DNA from: UBA7330 sp043554545 | Lineage (GTDB): Bacteria; Bacteroidota; Bacteroidia; Cytophagales; Cyclobacteriaceae | NCBI GenBank assembly: GCA_043554545.1 | Contig: CP121337.1 | Coordinates: 682,001 to 746,000 of the forward strand | Direction: 5' to 3' | DNA: 64,000 bases | Shown: piece by piece, positions 43,951 to 53,846 of the stretch | Layout: every line of letters starts with the position of its first letter | How positions within the stretch are numbered: position 1 is the stretch's first letter | Program-made: the position numbers and the translations under genes | Notes under the pieces: model-generated | The model's database searches: none | The model's input: only the letters and a program-made list of their open reading frames with translations | What the model was told of the DNA's origin: nothing

Positions 43951-45598
43951 CTATTCTATTGTGATAGTAGAATAAGGTGTTCATATTTTGGATAATGATT
44001 TCCCCATCTTTCATGATCAAAGGACGTTGCGCATGGTATAGCCCCACATTTTCTAGTCCAAGTTTAATCGTTTGGTCGGCTTTTTTCTTCATGTGTCCCG
44101 CTACACTTACCTTACCTAACTCATGAATTACCATCACCTGTTTTCTCAATCTCTTGAAGGCTTTTTTAAATTCTTCATAATTGATGATCAGGTCTTCATC
44201 AGGTAACCTCAGGAGGTTGTAGAGGTCAAGCTTTGGATTCCTCCGCTCAATCAGCTTAAATGCTGTATAGGCAACCAGGTGACTCGCAAAAACCCGGTTG
44301 TATATGTGATACTCTTCCACAATCCGCTTAGAAAGAATTCTTACATATTCTTCTTCTCTTTGCTCATCTATAGTTATTTCACCATTGGCGATGAAATAGT
44401 CAGCGGGGTTAATCGGCTTTCCATTGGCTCCGTAACTGTTTCCTTCATCATTTACGTAGTTGCCCAGAATATCCATCCCTTTCCCAATGCTTACGGAGAT
44501 GTCAGATCCTTTGGTAAAAAACTTGAATAGGAAAGTGGCAATTTTATAAGAGGAAGAAAACTCATCGCCTTCCTGATAATACCTTTCCTGGCCTGTACGT
44601 TTGAGATGTTCGTTGATGAGGGCGGGAGCCTCGAGGGTAAAATTGTAATTGATGACTACAGGTACAATGAAAATTTTTCCAGATTTATTAGCGTCTTTCT
44701 CTTCCTGATAAAGAATTCTTTGCGCTTCAACAGCCGTACTTAAGAGTCCGAGTTTTAGCCTTTTCTCTATGTGGCCGGATCGCGACCTGGTACCACCCGG
44801 AAAGAAAAGGCTATGACAACCACGCCTGAGCGCCATGCTTGAATACGTTTTTAAGGTTTCCAGGTAGATTGGGTTTTTCTTTCTTCTATCCACTTTGTAG
44901 GCACCAAGGCTATTCATGAAGTAGGCAAAAATCTTGATATTGAATAGGTTTAGGCCTGCACCATAAATGAATGGAGGCAAACCAAGAAACTGGATAACCC
45001 ATCCGATCAGTATAGAATCCAGGTTGCTAAAATGTGTGGGCACCATGACTACGGTCCCATGTTTGGCAAGGTTTCTTATGTGTTCGGTTTCTCCAACAAT
45101 ATGTATTTTATCATCAAGATCAAGCTGCCTGCTGAATAGTGACGTAAACCCTTTTACCCTTGTGGCGTTTAATAGTCGTGCAAACCCAAAGGTGATGACT
45201 GCTCTTGCAAATCGATAAGAGTTGTGTTTAAAGTTGCCGGAGATTTCTTCTGCGTATCGATTGATGATCTCCAGGAGTATCTTTTCTTCTTCCTCTGTAA
45301 CTGCCTGAGGCTCCATAGCTTCCGTATCAAGCAATCTTTGCTGCACCTTGTTCCAAAACGCCTTTTCATCGCGGGGATCTACCCGCCAGGGGTTGGACCT
45401 CATCCTGGCCTTTTCGCGATAAATGGTCATTTCGAGCTCTTCCCTGAGGGAGCGACCTTTGGTGATTCCCTTGAGCCTGCCGAAGGCATCATTGGATACT
45501 TCTTCAATAAACGCTTTCCTGTTTTTTGAAAGTTGAACAATGGGCCATTGCTTCGTCTTCGGAATGATCTCGCTATATCGGACCTTATCTTTCTTCAT
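43922..45598 (-). CDS. plsB: Glycerol-3-phosphate O-acyltransferase (PlsB-like)
   Basis: 558 residues, shorter than enterobacterial PlsB (about 800) but with the same acyltransferase block. Motif I PTHFSNLDS (His189, Asp194, H-x4-D) carries the catalytic pair, and motif III-like FFPGGTRSRSG holds the phosphate-binding loop. No clear membrane helix. It acylates glycerol-3-phosphate at position 1, using the product of gpsA, which overlaps its 3' end by 29 bases. The first step of phosphatidic acid synthesis; the symbol follows the function. Confidence 0.82.
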   Translation of the reverse strand: MKKDKVRYSEIIPKTKQWPIVQLSKNRKAFIEEVSNDAFGRLKGITKGRSLREELEMTIYREKARMRSNPWRVDPRDEKAFWNKVQQRLLDTEAMEPQAVTEEEEKILLEIINRYAEEISGNFKHNSYRFARAVITFGFARLLNATRVKGFTSLFSRQLDLDDKIHIVGETEHIRNLAKHGTVVMVPTHFSNLDSILIGWVIQFLGLPPFIYGAGLNLFNIKIFAYFMNSLGAYKVDRRKKNPIYLETLKTYSSMALRRGCHSLFFPGGTRSRSGHIEKRLKLGLLSTAVEAQRILYQEEKDANKSGKIFIVPVVINYNFTLEAPALINEHLKRTGQERYYQEGDEFSSSYKIATFLFKFFTKGSDISVSIGKGMDILGNYVNDEGNSYGANGKPINPADYFIANGEITIDEQREEEYVRILSKRIVEEYHIYNRVFASHLVAYTAFKLIERRNPKLDLYNLLRLPDEDLIINYEEFKKAFKRLRKQVMVIHELGKVSVAGHMKKKADQTIKLGLENVGLYHAQRPLIMKDGEIIIQNMNTLFYYHNRIDGYGLENFI

Positions 45599-45987
45599 CT
45601 ACTGCCGTTGGTTCTTTATTGAAACAAAGGGTTTCGTTTCCCCAAAAATAGCTTTCCTTTTCCAACTAGTTTGCATTTTTACCAACCTTCCCGCTTCAAA
45701 TTTCTTTTTGATGATCCAAAATCAGGTAAAGGTATTGCATTCCAGATCTCCCCACTCTTAACTTCCTGATCATAAGAAAGGTATCTACCATATTTAATGA
45801 TTTTACGGATATACAAGTGAATTTGTAAAAAGGTTAATTCGTAAATATACCCGGCAAGTAATATTTATTAATCACTTTGACCTCGCTAATCTTAAATACT
45901 TGGTTAAATAAGCGATAAAGGGAAAACAAAGAGATCATAACATCGCTTATTAAATACTGGACGTATTATTATTGCAGAAGATTATTT
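45599..45987. other. Divergent intergenic region with an inverted repeat
   Basis: 389 bases between the minus-strand plsB and the plus-strand polyprenyl synthase. It contains a perfect 10-bp inverted repeat, AATAAGCGAT (45907-45916) and ATCGCTTATT (45942-45951), 25 bases apart, ending 36 bases before the synthase start, which could be an operator. CAAAAATA (45643-45650) fits a minus-strand TAnnTTTG box. Confidence 0.5.
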
Positions 45988-46965
45988 ATGCCTTCATTTA
46001 GCTTAAAAGAAATTCAGGCTCCAGTTGAAACGGAGATGGCTGATTTCGAAAAGAAATTCCGCCAATCGATGCGAAGCAATGTGATGTTGCTCGATAAGAT
46101 TACTGGGTACATCGTCAAACGCAAGGGCAAGCAGATGCGCCCGCTGTTTGTTTTTTTAAGCGCAGGAGTTTGCAATGGCATTACAGAGTCAACATATCGA
46201 GGTGCTGCCTTGATAGAGTTGCTACATACCGCCACCCTGGTACATGATGATGTGGTGGATGACTCCCACTATAGAAGAAGCTATTTTTCAATCAATGCAC
46301 TGTGGAAAAACAAGATTGCCGTACTGGTTGGAGACTTTCTGCTGTCCAGAGGCTTGTTACTGTCACTTGACAATGGCGATTTCGATCTGTTGAAGATTGT
46401 CTCCAATGCGGTGAAGGAAATGAGTGAGGGAGAGCTACTCCAGATGGAGAAGGCGAGAAAACTTGACATCACAGAAGATATCTATTATGAAATCATCAAG
46501 CAAAAAACAGCCAGTTTGATCACCGCTTGTTGCAGAACAGGCGCGGCTTCCTCCGGAGCTTCTGAAGAAGTAATTGATCAGCTGACCCGGTTTGGGGAAA
46601 ATGTAGGGATGGCTTTTCAGATCAAAGATGATTTATTTGATTACGGGACCTATGAAATTGGCAAGCCTACCGGGATCGACATTAAGGAAAAGAAAATGAC
46701 GCTTCCGCTGATCTATGCATTGAATCAATCCGGAAGGTCTGAGCGGAGTAGGATAAAAAAGATGATCAAGAAGAACTCTCAGGAGCCGGATGTGGTTACT
46801 GAGGTCATAGATTTTGTCAAGTCCTCAGGAGGCATTCAATATGCGATCGAGGTGATGGAGAATTATCACCAAAATGCTAAAGTCATCCTCGATCGATTGC
46901 CCGATTCTACCTACAAGACTTCGTTGGAGCAGCTGGTGCAGTTCACCATTGACCGTACAAGGTAA
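45988..46965 (+). CDS. Polyprenyl (octaprenyl-type) diphosphate synthase
   Basis: 325 residues. The first Asp-rich motif is in LVHDDVVDDSHYRR, and the second in FQIKDDLFDY. GKQMRPLFVFLSAG and KTASLITACC are also typical of trans-isoprenyl synthases. It adds isopentenyl units to make the side chain of menaquinone or a related lipid. Chain length is set by residues before the first motif and cannot be read with certainty. Divergent from plsB; its own promoter region holds an inverted repeat. Confidence 0.9.
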   Translation: MPSFSLKEIQAPVETEMADFEKKFRQSMRSNVMLLDKITGYIVKRKGKQMRPLFVFLSAGVCNGITESTYRGAALIELLHTATLVHDDVVDDSHYRRSYFSINALWKNKIAVLVGDFLLSRGLLLSLDNGDFDLLKIVSNAVKEMSEGELLQMEKARKLDITEDIYYEIIKQKTASLITACCRTGAASSGASEEVIDQLTRFGENVGMAFQIKDDLFDYGTYEIGKPTGIDIKEKKMTLPLIYALNQSGRSERSRIKKMIKKNSQEPDVVTEVIDFVKSSGGIQYAIEVMENYHQNAKVILDRLPDSTYKTSLEQLVQFTIDRTR

Positions 46966-46976
46966 TAGACGCAAGA

Positions 46977-47008
46977 TTGGCATTTGGGGGCATTGATTGT
47001 TACTTTTG
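46977..47008 (+). promoter_or_regulatory. Promoter of the FKBP isomerase gene
   Basis: TTGG (46977-46980), 20 bases, TACTTTTG (47001-47008), close to the Bacteroidota consensus; the start codon is 71 bases further. Consensus match only. Confidence 0.5.
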
Positions 47009-47078
47009 CGCCTACTTATACATTTCAGGAAAGCCTGTAAAAATAAATAAGGCTAATTCCCAATGAAAGCATAGCATT

Positions 47079-47507
47079 ATGAAGAAAGTACAAGAAAACG
47101 ACAAAGTTAAAGTTCACTATACAGGAAAATTGGAAAGCGGAGAGGTGTTTGACTCATCAGTTGAGCGAGAGCCACTCGAGTTTACAGTAGGAGCAGGACA
47201 AATGATTAAGGGTTTTGACCAGGCTGTAAATGGTATGGAACTTAAAGAAAAGAAGACTGTAACCATCCCTTCGGGTGAAGCATATGGTGATCGCAATGAG
47301 CAACTTATCCAGGCTGTTCCAAGAACTGAGTTGCCTGCAGATATGAAGCCAGAGGTTGGACAGACTTTAGTAGCAACCAATGACCAGGGCCAACAAACAC
47401 ATGTGTTGGTCACTGAGGTGACAGATGCAACCGTGTCTATTGATGCCAATCATCCTTTAGCAGGTAAAGATTTAGTCTTTGAGATTGAATTGGTTGAAAT
47501 AGCCTGA
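47079..47507 (+). CDS. FKBP-type peptidyl-prolyl isomerase, SlyD-like
   Basis: 142 residues, no signal peptide. VKVHYTGKLESGEVFDSS starts the FKBP fold; then PLEFTVGAGQMIKGFDQAVNGMELKEKKTVTIPSGEAYG, an insert-in-flap region (about 70-125), and HPLAGKDLVFEIELVEI, the SlyD pattern. It lacks the His-rich C-terminal tail that binds nickel in enteric SlyD. It helps folding of cytoplasmic proteins as chaperone and isomerase. Single gene with its own promoter and a strong terminator. Confidence 0.92.
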   Translation: MKKVQENDKVKVHYTGKLESGEVFDSSVEREPLEFTVGAGQMIKGFDQAVNGMELKEKKTVTIPSGEAYGDRNEQLIQAVPRTELPADMKPEVGQTLVATNDQGQQTHVLVTEVTDATVSIDANHPLAGKDLVFEIELVEIA

Positions 47508-47530
47508 TCTATCAGGTAGATATCATATTG

Positions 47531-47561
47531 AAAGCCCATTTTTTTAATGGGCTTTTTTTTA
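47531..47561 (+). terminator. Strong intrinsic terminator after the FKBP gene
   Basis: AAAGCCCATT (47531-47540) pairs with AATGGGCTTT (47546-47555) around a short T loop, then five or more T. The flanking A and T runs would make it active on both strands, serving the convergent gene at 47670 too. Confidence 0.9.
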
Positions 47562-47669
47562 TGCCTATCCGATATGCTTTAATTCAAGATAGCTAGTCAA
47601 GCAAATAATCAAAAAAACTGTAAGTCCATTATACCGGTGGGTTTTTTGCTTACCTTAAAATACTTCCGA

Positions 47670-48653
47670 TTACCAATCAAAACTGTCTTTTAATTGGCTC
47701 ATCTTACTTTGAGCGAGCTCGAGATGACCTTTTTGGTTCTCTATGACGGGATACCCATCTATTTGAGTGTTGCTTTCAATAAAATATTCTCCAACTGGAA
47801 CTGTTATTCCTGCTAAATCTTGTTGAATTTTATCAAAGTCAGTTGGTGAGTCAATGTTCCATTGAGATACCTCATAACTGATATAGGGAAAGCGATCATA
47901 AGCGTTAAACGCCCAAAACTCATCCTTAGTTAATTCAAAACTATCCAATTTTTGATCTAATAACTTGAATGATGTTTGGTGAGTAAGTCCATTTTTATTG
48001 TAAATGGTTTCGATGCTAGCAACAAAAGGTTCAGAATTTAGATATACGTAATTGATTTTCACATCTGCCTTTAATCGGTTTTTATAGATCATGCTATAAA
48101 AGGTTTTTGTTTCATAAGAAACCTCCAATACATTGAAGCTTTCTCTGTCAACCTTGACGAAAACTTCGGAAAAATTCGAATTCGCAATTTTTTTATTGTT
48201 GCATTTAATGGTGAAATAGTCCTGATGCTCTTTATCTTCAACTAACTTATAAGTAAACTTATTTGTGGAAAAAGGGCCATAATATCTAACGCGAAGCGAT
48301 TCTCTTAAGCTGGGGGTTGTACTTGGATAACTTTTAATCTTAGCCCTGGTATTTTCACAATAGAACTTGTATTTGGCGTAGTTAGCTACATTTCCATTTT
48401 TTTCACCCATGTAGATGGCATATCCAAGGCTTTCAAAATATCCGGTATAAGTATCTTTATCTAATATGGTTTCCTTGAAATGAGCTTTTGCTATATGAGG
48501 GGATTTTCTCATCTTACCAGTAAAGTTTTTTTCAAGATGTTTTACAATCGCTTTTAGGTTATTATCCGTTACGGACAAAGAAACCGGACCTTCTTTGATG
48601 CTAAAGGAGGCTGAAACAAGCAAAACGACTAGTAGGAAGCTGAATGATTTCAT
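47670..48653 (-). CDS. Secreted protein of unknown function
   Basis: 327 residues with a signal peptide (about 1-19). After it SVTDNNLKAIVKHLEKNFTGKMRKSPHIAKAHFKETILDKDTYTGYFESLGYAIYMG resembles the part that follows the regulatory domain in Bacteroidota carboxypeptidase-like proteins, but here that domain is missing. The rest is beta-rich (FTYKLVEDKEHQDYFTIKCNNKK...). No catalytic motif recognised. Same strand as the rhamnosidase 105 bases upstream, so co-expression is possible. Confidence 0.6.
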   Translation of the reverse strand: MKSFSFLLVVLLVSASFSIKEGPVSLSVTDNNLKAIVKHLEKNFTGKMRKSPHIAKAHFKETILDKDTYTGYFESLGYAIYMGEKNGNVANYAKYKFYCENTRAKIKSYPSTTPSLRESLRVRYYGPFSTNKFTYKLVEDKEHQDYFTIKCNNKKIANSNFSEVFVKVDRESFNVLEVSYETKTFYSMIYKNRLKADVKINYVYLNSEPFVASIETIYNKNGLTHQTSFKLLDQKLDSFELTKDEFWAFNAYDRFPYISYEVSQWNIDSPTDFDKIQQDLAGITVPVGEYFIESNTQIDGYPVIENQKGHLELAQSKMSQLKDSFDW

Positions 48654-48757
48654 GGTACCGTTTTTTATTACCTATTAAAAATAGGGGTTTTACATGATAT
48701 TCACAATTGGTTGTTTTGAAATCGTGGTAGCTCCCGATACACATTAGGATGTTTAAA

Positions 48758-51490
48758 TCATTCTTTGCGTGCTGTATTGTATGAAAATGCATAAGTACCA
48801 GAGCCAACGTTAAGCACAACATCCCCACCAATTTCCCGGGCATCTTTGAACTGTTTACCCAATGGCTTCCCACTTACCATGGTGTTTTTTATGGTGGTAT
48901 TGGGTAATGTCACGGTGGCGGTCGTGTTGGCAGGTATGCTGCAGCTTACAGATAGCTTGCCGTCGTTGATTTTCCATCCTGAGGTAATTTTCCCATACGG
49001 ACTTTCGTGGGTGGCTTCCGCAAAGTCTAACCTGGAATCAGGCTGCGGCTGGATGAGTATTTGTTTATATCCGGGCGCCCCCAGTTCGATTCCTGCTACG
49101 ACTCTATACATCCAGTCCCCGATGGCGCCATAGGCATAGTGGTTGAATGAATTCATTCCCTTGTTTTGGAAGGTGCTGTCTGGCTTTTGGCCATCCCATC
49201 TTTCCCAGATGGTGGTAGCACCCATCGTTACAGGGTAAAGCCAAGAAGGGAATTCTTCTTGCAACAGTAGATCGTAGGCGACATCGGTTTTTCCGTTTTG
49301 TGAAAGCACATGACAGATGTAAGGAGTGCCTAAGAACCCAGTTGAAAGGTGGTTTCCTCTGCTTTTGATGTTTTCTACCAGATAATTCACCGCATTGTTT
49401 CTTTGTGATTCTGGTAGTAAGTCAAACATCAAAGCCAAAACATAAGAGGTCTGGCTGTGTGAGAGGATACGACCTGCTGGTGTTACGTAATTTCTCTGGA
49501 AGGCTTGCTTAACGTTTTTCAGTACTTCAGCATAGGCTGCAACATCTGCGGGTTTATCCAATACCTTCGCAGCTTCAATCAATAGTTGAGTTGAATAGGC
49601 ATAAAAAGCGGTTGCAATTAGATCCTGGTCTGTATGACCATCGGGTTCTCTCCATTTATCAAGTTCAGGTTTAAAGAAAAGCCAATCTCCAAATACACTG
49701 CCATCTTTCCAGATATAATCATCACCTGCATCCTTCCTTACAAAATCAACATACTTCTTCATGGAGGGGTATTGCTCGCTTAATAAATCTTTGTCCCCAT
49801 ATACCTTATAGATCGTCATTGGAGCAATGGTAACCACATCAGCCCAACCAGCAGATGCCTTTACATCTCCCAACACATTGGGCACTACAAAAGGTATCGC
49901 GCCTTCTTCGGTTTGTTCGGTTGTTACGTCTTTAAGCCACTTGGTGAAGAAAGCCGCAACATCCATGTTGTAAGCTGCTGTGCGAACAAATGCCTGCGCA
50001 TCACCTGTCCATCCGAGACGCTCGTCCCTTTGCGGACAGTCTGTGGGGATGTCCAGAAAATTTCCTTTCTGACCCCATAGTATATTTTTCTGCAACTGGT
50101 TAATCATCGGATTAGAGCAATTGAAATCTCCAATGGGTTTCATATCAGAATGGATGACAACGCCGGTGAGATTTTCTGGTTTGAGCTCTCCAGGGAAACC
50201 ATCAATAGCCACGTACCTAAATCCCATGAAAGTAAAGGAGGGCTCATAGATTTCAGCTCCATCACCACTAAGGGTATACTGCAGGGTGGTTTTGGCTGCC
50301 CGCATATTTTCTGTATAAAATTCACCGTACTTATCCAGAACCTCTGCATGCCTGAGGGTAACGGTTGTGCCAGCTTTTCCCTTAACGCTGAGTTTGATCC
50401 ACCCGACCATGTTTTGTCCCATGTCTGCAACCAGGGTGCCTTTAGGTGTCTTCCAGATCTTCACAGGTTTGATTTCCTGTATCTTCCTTATGGGTACCGT
50501 TTCCTCCGGGATTAATTCATCATAACCATAGTTAGCAATATTAACCTGCTCCCAGCCTTTTGCATCAAAGCCTGGTTGGCTCCAGTTTTTTATTTCTTTT
50601 CTGGCGTCGTACGTTTCTCCATTATAGAGGCTGTTCATGACTACAGGGCCATCCGAAGTGCCCTTCCAGGTATCATCAGAGATAATCATTTCCGTACTTC
50701 CATCAACATATTCCACCTGTATCTGGCAGAGGAGTCCTAGCTTTTTACCGTAAACACCCCAGTTGTCCTGCCAGGCTAAATGTCCTCGGAACCAGCCATC
50801 TCCCAGGGTGGCGCCTATGGCATTTGGCCCGGATGCTATTTCATTGGTTACATCAAAAACCTGGTATTGCAACCGCTCCTTATAATTCGTCCATCCCGGT
50901 GTGAATACCTGATCACCCACTTGCTTACCATTGATGAAGAACTCATAGAGTCCGTGCGCAGTCACGTATGCACGTGCACGCTTCACCTTTTTATTGATCG
51001 TAACTTCTTTTCTTAGCATCAGTCCAGGACCATAGGGCATTTCCTTTTGCACAGGCTCAATCCATTTGGCTTTCCATTCAGCATCATTCAAAATTCCCAT
51101 TTCCCAATAGGCTGGTTCACTCCAGGCAGATTCGTTGCCCTGATTGTCCCATACCTTTATTCGCCAGTAATACCGCAGGGTGGATGCTAATGCAGGCCCC
51201 TCGTAAGGAACCAGTACAGATTGGTCACCAGCTGTTTTTCCGCTTTCCCAAATGATGTTGGTGGTTGGGAATTCTTTGACTCCTGCTACCTGTATTTGAT
51301 AGGCTGTTTGCAAGGTATTGTTCTTGTTGCTTTTAACCTTCCATGTCATTCTTGGGCTTTGGGTTTCCAGGCCAATCGGGTTAACCTTATGTTCTACCGA
51401 TAGTTCATAGACATTTAGATTTTGTGCCATTATTGGGGAATAGCTAAGGGTAATTAGCAGTAGAGTGGTAATTAGTTTCATCTTATTCAC
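48758..51490 (-). CDS. Secreted alpha-L-rhamnosidase (GH78)
   Basis: 910 residues; MNKMKL and MKL starts are both possible. Signal peptide ends about IMAQ. Order: N-terminal fibronectin-like domain (about 25-132), CBM67-like beta-sandwich (about 140-330, VTAHGLYEFFINGKQVGDQVFTPGWTNY), second sandwich (about 340-450), and the (alpha/alpha)6 catalytic barrel with DCPQRDERLGWTGDAQ (about 484-499), the conserved GH78 acid site, then a C-terminal sandwich. It removes terminal alpha-L-rhamnose, probably in the periplasm. With the EamA-type carrier upstream and the uronate genes it fits rhamnose-rich glycan use (inference). Confidence 0.94.
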   Translation of the reverse strand: MNKMKLITTLLLITLSYSPIMAQNLNVYELSVEHKVNPIGLETQSPRMTWKVKSNKNNTLQTAYQIQVAGVKEFPTTNIIWESGKTAGDQSVLVPYEGPALASTLRYYWRIKVWDNQGNESAWSEPAYWEMGILNDAEWKAKWIEPVQKEMPYGPGLMLRKEVTINKKVKRARAYVTAHGLYEFFINGKQVGDQVFTPGWTNYKERLQYQVFDVTNEIASGPNAIGATLGDGWFRGHLAWQDNWGVYGKKLGLLCQIQVEYVDGSTEMIISDDTWKGTSDGPVVMNSLYNGETYDARKEIKNWSQPGFDAKGWEQVNIANYGYDELIPEETVPIRKIQEIKPVKIWKTPKGTLVADMGQNMVGWIKLSVKGKAGTTVTLRHAEVLDKYGEFYTENMRAAKTTLQYTLSGDGAEIYEPSFTFMGFRYVAIDGFPGELKPENLTGVVIHSDMKPIGDFNCSNPMINQLQKNILWGQKGNFLDIPTDCPQRDERLGWTGDAQAFVRTAAYNMDVAAFFTKWLKDVTTEQTEEGAIPFVVPNVLGDVKASAGWADVVTIAPMTIYKVYGDKDLLSEQYPSMKKYVDFVRKDAGDDYIWKDGSVFGDWLFFKPELDKWREPDGHTDQDLIATAFYAYSTQLLIEAAKVLDKPADVAAYAEVLKNVKQAFQRNYVTPAGRILSHSQTSYVLALMFDLLPESQRNNAVNYLVENIKSRGNHLSTGFLGTPYICHVLSQNGKTDVAYDLLLQEEFPSWLYPVTMGATTIWERWDGQKPDSTFQNKGMNSFNHYAYGAIGDWMYRVVAGIELGAPGYKQILIQPQPDSRLDFAEATHESPYGKITSGWKINDGKLSVSCSIPANTTATVTLPNTTIKNTMVSGKPLGKQFKDAREIGGDVVLNVGSGTYAFSYNTARKE

Positions 51491-51631
51491 TTTTTGGGTA
51501 TTTGTAATGATCTATATAAAATTACAAATAGAAATCTGATTAACTGTCTTGGTCTTACATGGAATAAAAACCCACTTCCAAATCGAGTGGAGCTGAATTA
51601 GTATATCCTGTACAATTCACACATCAGAACT

Positions 51632-52558
51632 TTATTTTTCCAGCACTTGGGCTCTTTTGATATTGATGAGTACGGCACTGAGTACAATGATCAACATCCC
51701 GATGAATTGAAATGAGGTGATGTATTCATCCGCAAATAACCAACCGATGAGCACTGCAATGATTGGATTGATAAATGCATAGGTGCCTACAACGGCAGCT
51801 GGCTTTTGTGTGAGAAGCCAGGTATAGGCGATCAATCCTACGATAGACCCAAATACAGATAAATAAACGATGGAAATCCAGGAAGTAGCGTTGACAGCTG
51901 AAAAGTGGGTATTTGGAAATTCACCTAATACCCAGCTGAACATCAGGCAGTAGATGGAGGCAAAGGTAAACTGCCAACCCAGGTTAGCATACAAAGAATC
52001 TTTGGGTGGGTTGCTTCTATACAATAACGTGCCATAGACCCAGCAAATAGCACCAAAAATCACTAAAACTGTTGCGGTGATTTCATCACTTGATGTAATC
52101 AAACCCTGATTGGTGATTTTCTCTCCAAAAAGCGTCAGAATTCCAATGAACCCTAAAACAACACCTGCGATGATAAAGGGGTTAGAAAAGTAGAGCTTCC
52201 AGTTTTTATTGTCCAATATCACAAACCATAAGGGAATAGTAGCAACCAGAACGGATGCATATCCGGAGGCAATATACTGCTCAGACCACATGAGTAGCCC
52301 TTGCCCACCTACCATGATGATTAATGCAAAAACGGCATTTTTAACCATCGATTGGTATTTTGGCCATCTTTGCCCATACCACAAGGAATAGGCAATGAGT
52401 AGTATGCCAGCAATAAAAAACCTTATACCAGCCATCATAAAAGCAGGAAGATCTTCCAATCCAATTCGTATGGCCAGGTAAGTGGTCCCCCATATAAAAT
52501 AGATGCTCAGGAATGAGATGAATATCAGAAACTGATTGGAGAGAAGTCTTTGCCCCAC
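51632..52558 (-). CDS. EamA/DMT-superfamily transporter
   Basis: 308 residues, ten predicted membrane helices in two EamA repeats of about 140 (repeat 1 starts FISFLSIYFIWGTTYLAIRIGLEDLPAFMMAGIRF, repeat 2 near TATVLVIFGAICWVYGTLLYR). Such drug/metabolite transporters move amino acids, sugars or metabolites; the substrate is unknown. It precedes the rhamnosidase on the same strand after a gap of 141 bases, so both may be read from the promoter at 52579. Confidence 0.85.
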   Translation of the reverse strand: MGQRLLSNQFLIFISFLSIYFIWGTTYLAIRIGLEDLPAFMMAGIRFFIAGILLIAYSLWYGQRWPKYQSMVKNAVFALIIMVGGQGLLMWSEQYIASGYASVLVATIPLWFVILDNKNWKLYFSNPFIIAGVVLGFIGILTLFGEKITNQGLITSSDEITATVLVIFGAICWVYGTLLYRSNPPKDSLYANLGWQFTFASIYCLMFSWVLGEFPNTHFSAVNATSWISIVYLSVFGSIVGLIAYTWLLTQKPAAVVGTYAFINPIIAVLIGWLFADEYITSFQFIGMLIIVLSAVLINIKRAQVLEK

Positions 52559-52578
52559 AGATTTTTAATTTGAATCCA

Positions 52579-52611
52579 CAAAAGTACATGAAGTACGCGC
52601 TGTAAACCAAA
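52579..52611 (-). promoter_or_regulatory. Promoter of the EamA transporter gene
   Basis: On the minus strand: TTTG (52611-52608), 21 bases, TACTTTTG (52586-52579), then the ATG 21 bases on. It matches the Bacteroidota promoter consensus. Confidence 0.55.
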
Positions 52612-52694
52612 AACCTGCAAGAGCTTTAAGTTCCAATATCAGCCTCAAGGATTTGGGATGAATGAAGCTTTAAAGCTGTATTTAAACCATAAAA

Positions 52695-52862
52695 CTATGA
52701 TTTACCCTTGAAGTAATAGATAAGCGGACCTACAATGGGAAAGAGAATGACCACTGCAATCCAGATCATTCTTCTATTCGTTTCCATGACACTCCTTATC
52801 ACATCAATAATAGCCCAGATGGCCATTGATGTTGCAATTATCGCAAAAATTAAGCCCTCCAT
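52695..52862 (-). CDS. Small PLDc_N-type membrane protein
   Basis: 55 residues from ATG at 52862 to TAG at 52695-52697, missed by length limits. MEGLIFAIIATSMAIWAIIDVIRS then a short charged turn (METNRRM) and IWIAVVILFPIVGPLIYYFKG: two membrane helices, the pattern of phospholipase-D-nuclease N-terminal (PLDc_N) mini-proteins. The YYFKG ending is a hallmark of that family. Function unknown; no phospholipase domain follows. Confidence rests on the motif. Confidence 0.75.
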   Translation of the reverse strand: MEGLIFAIIATSMAIWAIIDVIRSVMETNRRMIWIAVVILFPIVGPLIYYFKGKS

Positions 52863-53044
52863 TTTTTTTATCTAAAAATAGGAATGTTAAATGAGACTTA
52901 TATTGACGGAATTCATTTTTTGATATGACTTTTGTTTAGTGAAGTCAGTTTAATCTTTGAATCTATTTGTGTTCACCAAACCTTTGAATTAATTCCAGAA
53001 TAATCGCCTTATAAAGGTATGCTTACGTATAAAGTATAAGAGAG

Positions 53045-53575
53045 ATGTTACAAAAATCAGCCATATGGTTAATTATTCTTGTCGGAGCCTGTGCGCCTAT
53101 AAAGGTGAAGACTGTTTACGATCAAAAATTCGAATTCAATCAATTTGAGTCCTTCTGCTGGATGGCAGGATGTGAGTTTAACATTGAAGGTCCTTCCTAT
53201 CTGGCAGGTGATACAGCCGTTGTCCAATCATTTATGAATGAAATTAAAAAGCAGTTGACTCGCAAAGGCTATAGGTATGATGATGAAACGCCAGATTTTC
53301 TGCTTAATCTGCATATCGTGGCTTATGAAAAAGAGGTAAGTGGTTTTACTCCCTATCATATTTATGGGCAGGAGAATGATTTTACGCCATTTATGGAAGA
53401 AACTCATTACCAATACCTGGAAGGCTCCTTAATCATCGATATTGCTAACTACCAAACGAGTAGGGTGGTCTGGAGATCTGATGTGGTGGGGTATATGGAT
53501 GATGTTTCCGGCTTCTCCAAACAAACCATCAAGCAGGTCATTCGTAAGGCTTTGAGTCAGTTTCCTCCTGACTGA
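53045..53575 (+). CDS. DUF4136-type lipoprotein, copy 1
   Basis: 176 residues. A lipoprotein signal with VGAC lipobox (Cys15), then VKTVYDQKFEFNQFESFCWMAG, the DUF4136 start, and RKGYRYDDETPDFLLNLHI, with SLIIDIANYQTSRVVWRSDVVGY in the second half. Secreted, envelope anchored, function unknown. Another DUF4136 lipoprotein follows on the same strand after 271 bases, with low sequence identity to it, so they are old paralogues. Confidence 0.75.
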   Translation: MLQKSAIWLIILVGACAPIKVKTVYDQKFEFNQFESFCWMAGCEFNIEGPSYLAGDTAVVQSFMNEIKKQLTRKGYRYDDETPDFLLNLHIVAYEKEVSGFTPYHIYGQENDFTPFMEETHYQYLEGSLIIDIANYQTSRVVWRSDVVGYMDDVSGFSKQTIKQVIRKALSQFPPD

Positions 53576-53846
53576 GTCTTTTAGATCATTCTTGCGCTTT
53601 TATCCCTCTTATAAGGTGTGGGTTATCCTTATTGTATTTTAAACGATTCTTTTCCCTTAAAAAATTCCTAATAACGGACATCCATTTTGGTTAGAAATCA
53701 TGAAAATGTCAGGAATATTTTGACTTCATTAGTTGAAATGTAATTTTTCGTTTTATTTAATAAAATGATCATTTAAATATTAATATTTTAATGAATTGGT
53801 TATAATTTTGAATAGGAATTAACAATATAACCACTTTATTGAAAAT

